Shown here one piece after another: positions 7,844 through 10,373 of a stretch of DNA of 10,373 bases. Position 1 is the stretch's first letter. The number at the start of each line of letters is the position of its first letter. The position numbers and the translations under genes were made by a program. Origin of the DNA: Chitinophagaceae bacterium. Lineage in GTDB: Bacteria; Bacteroidota; Bacteroidia; Chitinophagales; Chitinophagaceae. Where the stretch lies: positions 1-10,373 of the forward strand of contig JADYYU010000106.1 of NCBI GenBank assembly GCA_020853515.1, in the 5' to 3' direction. A model generated the notes under the pieces. It was not told the DNA's origin. It made no database searches and worked only from the letters and a program-made list of their open reading frames with translations.

Positions 7844-8551
7844 TTATCGCTTACTGCCAAAGCCTATCATAAGATAAAAATTATAACCGAAAGACGTATT
7901 CTTTTCCCCTCTGCCGTAACCTGCAATATATCCAGGTGGCAACTGTGCAAATTTTTTGGGATTGACAAAAGTTCTGGCCCTGATATTCCAGCCCAGAAAA
8001 ATATTTTTGAGTAACTCAATTCTGAAGCCTCCAACCAGTTCGAGCCACTGTGCGGTAAAATCAGCGGATTGGATCCTGCCGGATGAATTTCCCCACACGG
8101 TATCCTTTATAAAATATTCGGCCTCGGACCTATTAACCAACGACACTCCGTAGCGCAAGCCGACAAAAGCGTTGTCAAGATCTCTTTTATATTCCTGGTT
8201 AAAAAAAGTTTTGTCGAGGCCGAAGCGGAGAAAAGTATTCCTGCTTTTGTACGTGAGATTTGTATTTGAAATCACCGAGTTGCCAAAGCCGGCATCGGCT
8301 ACCAGATAGAGATCGCGACGGTAGTGCAGGTCAATGGTAAACTCATACGCATTATAATCTTTTGCCAGCGGTGAAGCCAGCAGCTTTGACAAATCAACAC
8401 CTATGCGGAAATAATCAAACTTCTTTTCTGTACTGTCTTTTACTGCAGCCGGTGCTGTTTGCAATGACGCAAAAAAACAGCAACATAATAGTATCCGCTT
8501 AAAAGCAGCACTGCGAAGCGCCGTACGATATTGATTACTTTTTAATGGCAA
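7844..8551 (-). CDS. DUF6048 outer-membrane beta-barrel-like protein, TTG start
   Basis: I recognise this as the DUF6048 type of Bacteroidota envelope protein, which has no known function. The 235-residue product has a signal peptide (basic FKR, then ILLCCCFFASL, likely cleaved near TAPA-AV at about residues 33-36). The rest is amphipathic beta-strand-rich sequence with many aromatic residues, such as FTIDLHYRRDLYLVADAGFGN. It ends in strand-like NFYLMIGFGSKR, consistent with a small outer-membrane barrel. The frame has an in-frame stop two codons upstream of 8551 and no ATG before the signal peptide, so TTG at 8549-8551 is the only sensible start. It overlaps the DUF6452 gene by 17 bp, which suggests translational coupling. 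I saw no T-tract terminator after its stop. Confidence 0.75.
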   Translation of the reverse strand: MPLKSNQYRTALRSAAFKRILLCCCFFASLQTAPAAVKDSTEKKFDYFRIGVDLSKLLASPLAKDYNAYEFTIDLHYRRDLYLVADAGFGNSVISNTNLTYKSRNTFLRFGLDKTFFNQEYKRDLDNAFVGLRYGVSLVNRSEAEYFIKDTVWGNSSGRIQSADFTAQWLELVGGFRIELLKNIFLGWNIRARTFVNPKKFAQLPPGYIAGYGRGEKNTSFGYNFYLMIGFGSKR

Positions 8552-9050
8552 TTTTTAAATGTTCTTTATTTACGTCGTTTGTAATATCAGCAAATGAAAT
8601 GAGAATTGTATCGATCACATTGGTTGAATAATGAATGCCGGTGATTGAAAAATAAGTTTCATATCCGCAAGCTGTTGAAATAAAATGCGGTTCGCGCAGA
8701 TAATGAATAGTAACAGAGTCGATCGTTTCGGGCTCAAAGGAAAGTGAGTCTGACTGAAAATAAAATATGACCGAATCAGCACTTTGCGAAAGGGAAAAAT
8801 GATACTTGCTGGTACGCTTCAGGTTCACAAAATACTGCTGTGCGGATCCGAAAAACAAATTGGCATTAGTCAGGATCGTATCTCTGTACAGGGTTGCACT
8901 GTCGCGGTAATAAAAACCTCCGCGAAGGCCAACCACTTTGGGAGTAAGACAAGTAGAACTTTTACTGCAGGCAAAAAGCAATGACATCATCAGTAAGATG
9001 ACTGATATGCGCATGCGTCTGTAAGTTATTTTGTGGCCGTTCATCATCAT
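8535..9050 (-). CDS. DUF6452 family lipoprotein
   Basis: This appears to be a DUF6452 protein, a small Bacteroidota lipoprotein of unknown function commonly found beside DUF6048. The 171-residue product has a hydrophobic leader, MRISVILLMMSLLFAC, with a lipobox cysteine at residue 28. A Ser/Tyr-rich, beta-looking domain follows. The C-terminal part contains FISTACGYETYF, the type of CG block I associate with the family. The start is uncertain: ATG codons at 9050, 9047 and 9044 are adjacent, and another at 9014 (residue 13) gives a tidier lipoprotein signal. It starts 20 bp after korB and overlaps the DUF6048 gene by 17 bp, so the three are likely co-transcribed. It is probably anchored in the outer membrane facing the periplasm (inference). 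Confidence 0.75.
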   Translation of the reverse strand: MMMNGHKITYRRMRISVILLMMSLLFACSKSSTCLTPKVVGLRGGFYYRDSATLYRDTILTNANLFFGSAQQYFVNLKRTSKYHFSLSQSADSVIFYFQSDSLSFEPETIDSVTIHYLREPHFISTACGYETYFSITGIHYSTNVIDTILISFADITNDVNKEHLKIAIKK

Positions 9051-9070
9051 AAAGTAACAGGGTCATGCAT

Positions 9071-10087
9071 TTAAAGTACGGTCCAGGTTTCATCACCGGC
9101 TATGAGCTTATCCAGGTCACCAATCCCTTTTTTGCCAATGGCAAATTGAATTTGCTGATGAAGCTGATCTTCATAACAGGGACGTTCGGTAGCATATAAT
9201 ACACCAAAAGGACGAGGCATATAATTATCATGGCCGGGCTGATCAAATAAGCGTGCCAGTATCTGTGCTTTGTTCAGGTCACCTTCATCATGTATCCAGA
9301 GATCGCTTTCGCTGTAACCGCTGCCCATATCTACGACCCGTGGTGTAAGACCATCCAGCAAAATACCTTTGCTTCTGTCGTTGCCGAATACAAGTGGTTT
9401 GCCATGCTCTACAAATAAGGTATACTCCACTTTGCTGCTTTTTTCGGTAAATACTTCAAATGCGCCATCATTAAAGATATTGCAGTTCTGATAGATCTCT
9501 AAAAAGGAGGTGCCTTTATGTGCCTCTGCTCTTTTAAGCATTTCCTGCAAATGTTTGGTATCGCGATCCATACCACGGGCCACAAAAGTAGCGTCGGCAC
9601 CGAGCGCCAGGGAAGCCGGATTGAATGGATGATCGAGGCTTCCAAATGGCGTAGATTTGGTTACTTTTTCCGTTTCGCTGGTAGGCGAATACTGCCCCTT
9701 GGTAAGACCGTAAATCTGATTGTTGAACAACAGGATCTGCACATTGAAGTTACGTCGCAAAATATGGATCAAATGATTCCCTCCTATGCTCATGGAGTCG
9801 CCGTCGCCGGTTACGATCCACACACTCAATTCAGGACGGGTTGCTTTCAGTCCGCTGGCGATGGCCGTAGCCCTGCCGTGAATCGAGTGCATACCAAAGG
9901 TATTCATATAATACGGAAACCTTGACGAGCAGCCAATACCGGAAATGATCACGAAGTTTTCGCGGGGAATGCCCAGCGTTGGCAACACGGTCTGTACCTG
10001 CTTTAAAATACTGTAATCGCCGCAGCCGGGACACCATCGCACTTCCTGGTCTGTGGTAAAATCTTTGGCCGTGAGTGTTGCATTCAT
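9071..10087 (-). CDS. korB: 2-oxoacid:ferredoxin oxidoreductase, beta subunit
   Basis: This is the thiamine-diphosphate and iron-sulfur subunit of a 2-oxoacid (probably 2-oxoglutarate):ferredoxin oxidoreductase. The enzyme oxidatively decarboxylates the keto acid to its CoA ester while reducing ferredoxin. The 338-residue product has the ThDP motif GDGDSMSIGGNH (94-105) ending in FNN (121-123). All four cysteines expected for the [4Fe-4S] cluster are present: CPGC (19, 22), GIGCSS (53) and YQNCNIF (202). The C-terminal extension (about 285-338) includes RPFGVLYATERPCYEDQ. The length and motifs are intact, so the subunit looks functional. Catalysis also needs the alpha/gamma subunit (KorA), which is usually encoded directly upstream but is absent here: upstream lies a divergent gene. 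The ATG at 10087 sits just before the conserved start and behind a -7 box. Confidence 0.9.
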   Translation of the reverse strand: MNATLTAKDFTTDQEVRWCPGCGDYSILKQVQTVLPTLGIPRENFVIISGIGCSSRFPYYMNTFGMHSIHGRATAIASGLKATRPELSVWIVTGDGDSMSIGGNHLIHILRRNFNVQILLFNNQIYGLTKGQYSPTSETEKVTKSTPFGSLDHPFNPASLALGADATFVARGMDRDTKHLQEMLKRAEAHKGTSFLEIYQNCNIFNDGAFEVFTEKSSKVEYTLFVEHGKPLVFGNDRSKGILLDGLTPRVVDMGSGYSESDLWIHDEGDLNKAQILARLFDQPGHDNYMPRPFGVLYATERPCYEDQLHQQIQFAIGKKGIGDLDKLIAGDETWTVL

Positions 10088-10104
10088 ACTAAATAGTTAT
10101 AGCG

Positions 10105-10112
10105 CAAAAATA
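10105..10112 (-). promoter_or_regulatory. Probable -7 box for korB
   Basis: The minus strand reads TATTTTTG, an exact TAnnTTTG match, 17 bases before the korB ATG. Initiation would fall around 10098 and give a leader of about 10 bases. The -33 region (around 10132-10135) lacks a TTG, so the match is partial. It would drive korB and the two envelope genes behind it. Confidence 0.45.
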
Positions 10113-10149
10113 CGATGTAATATTTTAATTGCTTAGAATTTGTTGATCG

Positions 10150-10191
10150 CGCTGCCGTTTCGGAACGAAGCTTTCGGCACAGCGGAAGCCG
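10150..10191. other. GC-rich potential hairpins in the divergent intergenic region
   Basis: Within an otherwise AT-rich gap, CGCTG (10150-10154) plus CCG (10155-10157) can pair with CGG (10175-10177) plus CAGCG (10180-10184), with a 2-base bulge. A competing stem pairs CGGC (10175-10178) with GCCG (10188-10191). Neither is followed by a T tract. It lies between the korB -7 box and the rightward gene, so a regulator site or a structured leader is possible. It could equally be chance. Confidence 0.3.
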
Positions 10192-10255
10192 TTGATTAAG
10201 ATAATATTTTCCATTCCTTCAATTCAATTTGTATTTTAGCAGCCCAACAGAATGA

Positions 10256-10373
10256 ATGCAGATGAACGGAGCGTCGCAATTGCGCCACATATTGATCCAC
10301 AGCCGGCCCCCAAAGCAGTTTGGCCTTCTGTTGTATATTTTGTTATCTGGCAGCCTGTTTGTAAAAGCACAAA
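10256..10373 (+). CDS. Partial gene for a secreted protein, cut by the window edge
   Basis: A forward frame opens at the ATG at 10256 (or the in-frame ATG at 10262) and is still open at the window end after 39 codons. Its N-terminus looks like a signal peptide: basic residues (R, H, R, K), then the hydrophobic core FGLLLYILLSGSLFV, then KA-Q. An Ala-Gln cleavage site of this kind is common for Bacteroidota Sec signals. The forward frame from 10252 is also open but gives no sensible leader. The gene is divergent from korB. An imperfect -7 box, TCAATTTG, ends at 10231. Nothing beyond export of the product can be inferred; the mature part is not in the window. Confidence 0.55.
   Translation, partial: MQMNGASQLRHILIHSRPPKQFGLLLYILLSGSLFVKAQ

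Noticed and set aside
7811..8014. Forward open frame in the gap after DUF6048
   Set aside because: Most of it is antisense to the DUF6048 coding region; there is no promoter or ribosome site.
9518..9925. 135-codon forward open frame opposite korB
   Set aside because: It is wholly antisense to a gene with intact catalytic motifs and shows no recognisable protein features.

Overview
The window looks like a chromosomal segment from a Bacteroidota bacterium, probably of the Chitinophagia/Chitinophagaceae type. The evidence is a complete gldK-gldL-gldM-gldN locus, which encodes the core of the type IX secretion system (T9SS) and gliding motor found only in this phylum. It also includes a DUF6452/DUF6048 envelope pair typical of the phylum, Bacteroidota-type -7 boxes (TAnnTTTG), start codons with no clear Shine-Dalgarno sequence, and an AT-rich composition. 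Assignment below phylum is inference from general resemblance only.

Layout from left to right: positions 1-456 hold no gene that I can support, only short repeats and one doubtful hydrophobic mini-ORF. A strong rho-independent terminator (457-490) closes the leftward gld operon. The operon is read on the minus strand in the order gldK (4035-5327), gldL (3151-3990), gldM (1453-3084), gldN (511-1431). A near-consensus Bacteroidota promoter (5357-5387) starts it. That promoter also argues that GldK starts at 5327 and not at the upstream ATG at 5396. GldL and GldM form the inner-membrane, proton-driven motor. The GldK lipoprotein and GldN form the periplasmic ring under the outer membrane. One transcript with a clear start and end would supply all four parts together.

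Next, also on the minus strand, is a DUF255 protein (thioredoxin-like domain with a CHWC motif plus a six-hairpin barrel; 5564-7585). Beyond it lies a compact cluster in the order korB (9071-10087), a DUF6452 lipoprotein (8535-9050), and a DUF6048 outer-membrane-type protein (7844-8551). korB is the thiamine-diphosphate beta subunit of a 2-oxoacid:ferredoxin oxidoreductase. The gap between korB and the DUF6452 gene is 20 bp. The DUF6452 and DUF6048 frames overlap by 17 bp, and the DUF6048 frame can only start at a TTG codon. No korA lies beside korB in the window. Upstream of korB is a short intergenic region with a GC-rich potential hairpin, and then a rightward gene that runs off the window and begins with a convincing signal peptide.

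The window is mostly well-understood conserved core biology. I see no convincing new multi-gene system. The observations most worth checking are the operon boundaries, the TTG-started overlapping gene, the korB-DUF6452-DUF6048 linkage without korA, and the unexplained stretch at 1-456.
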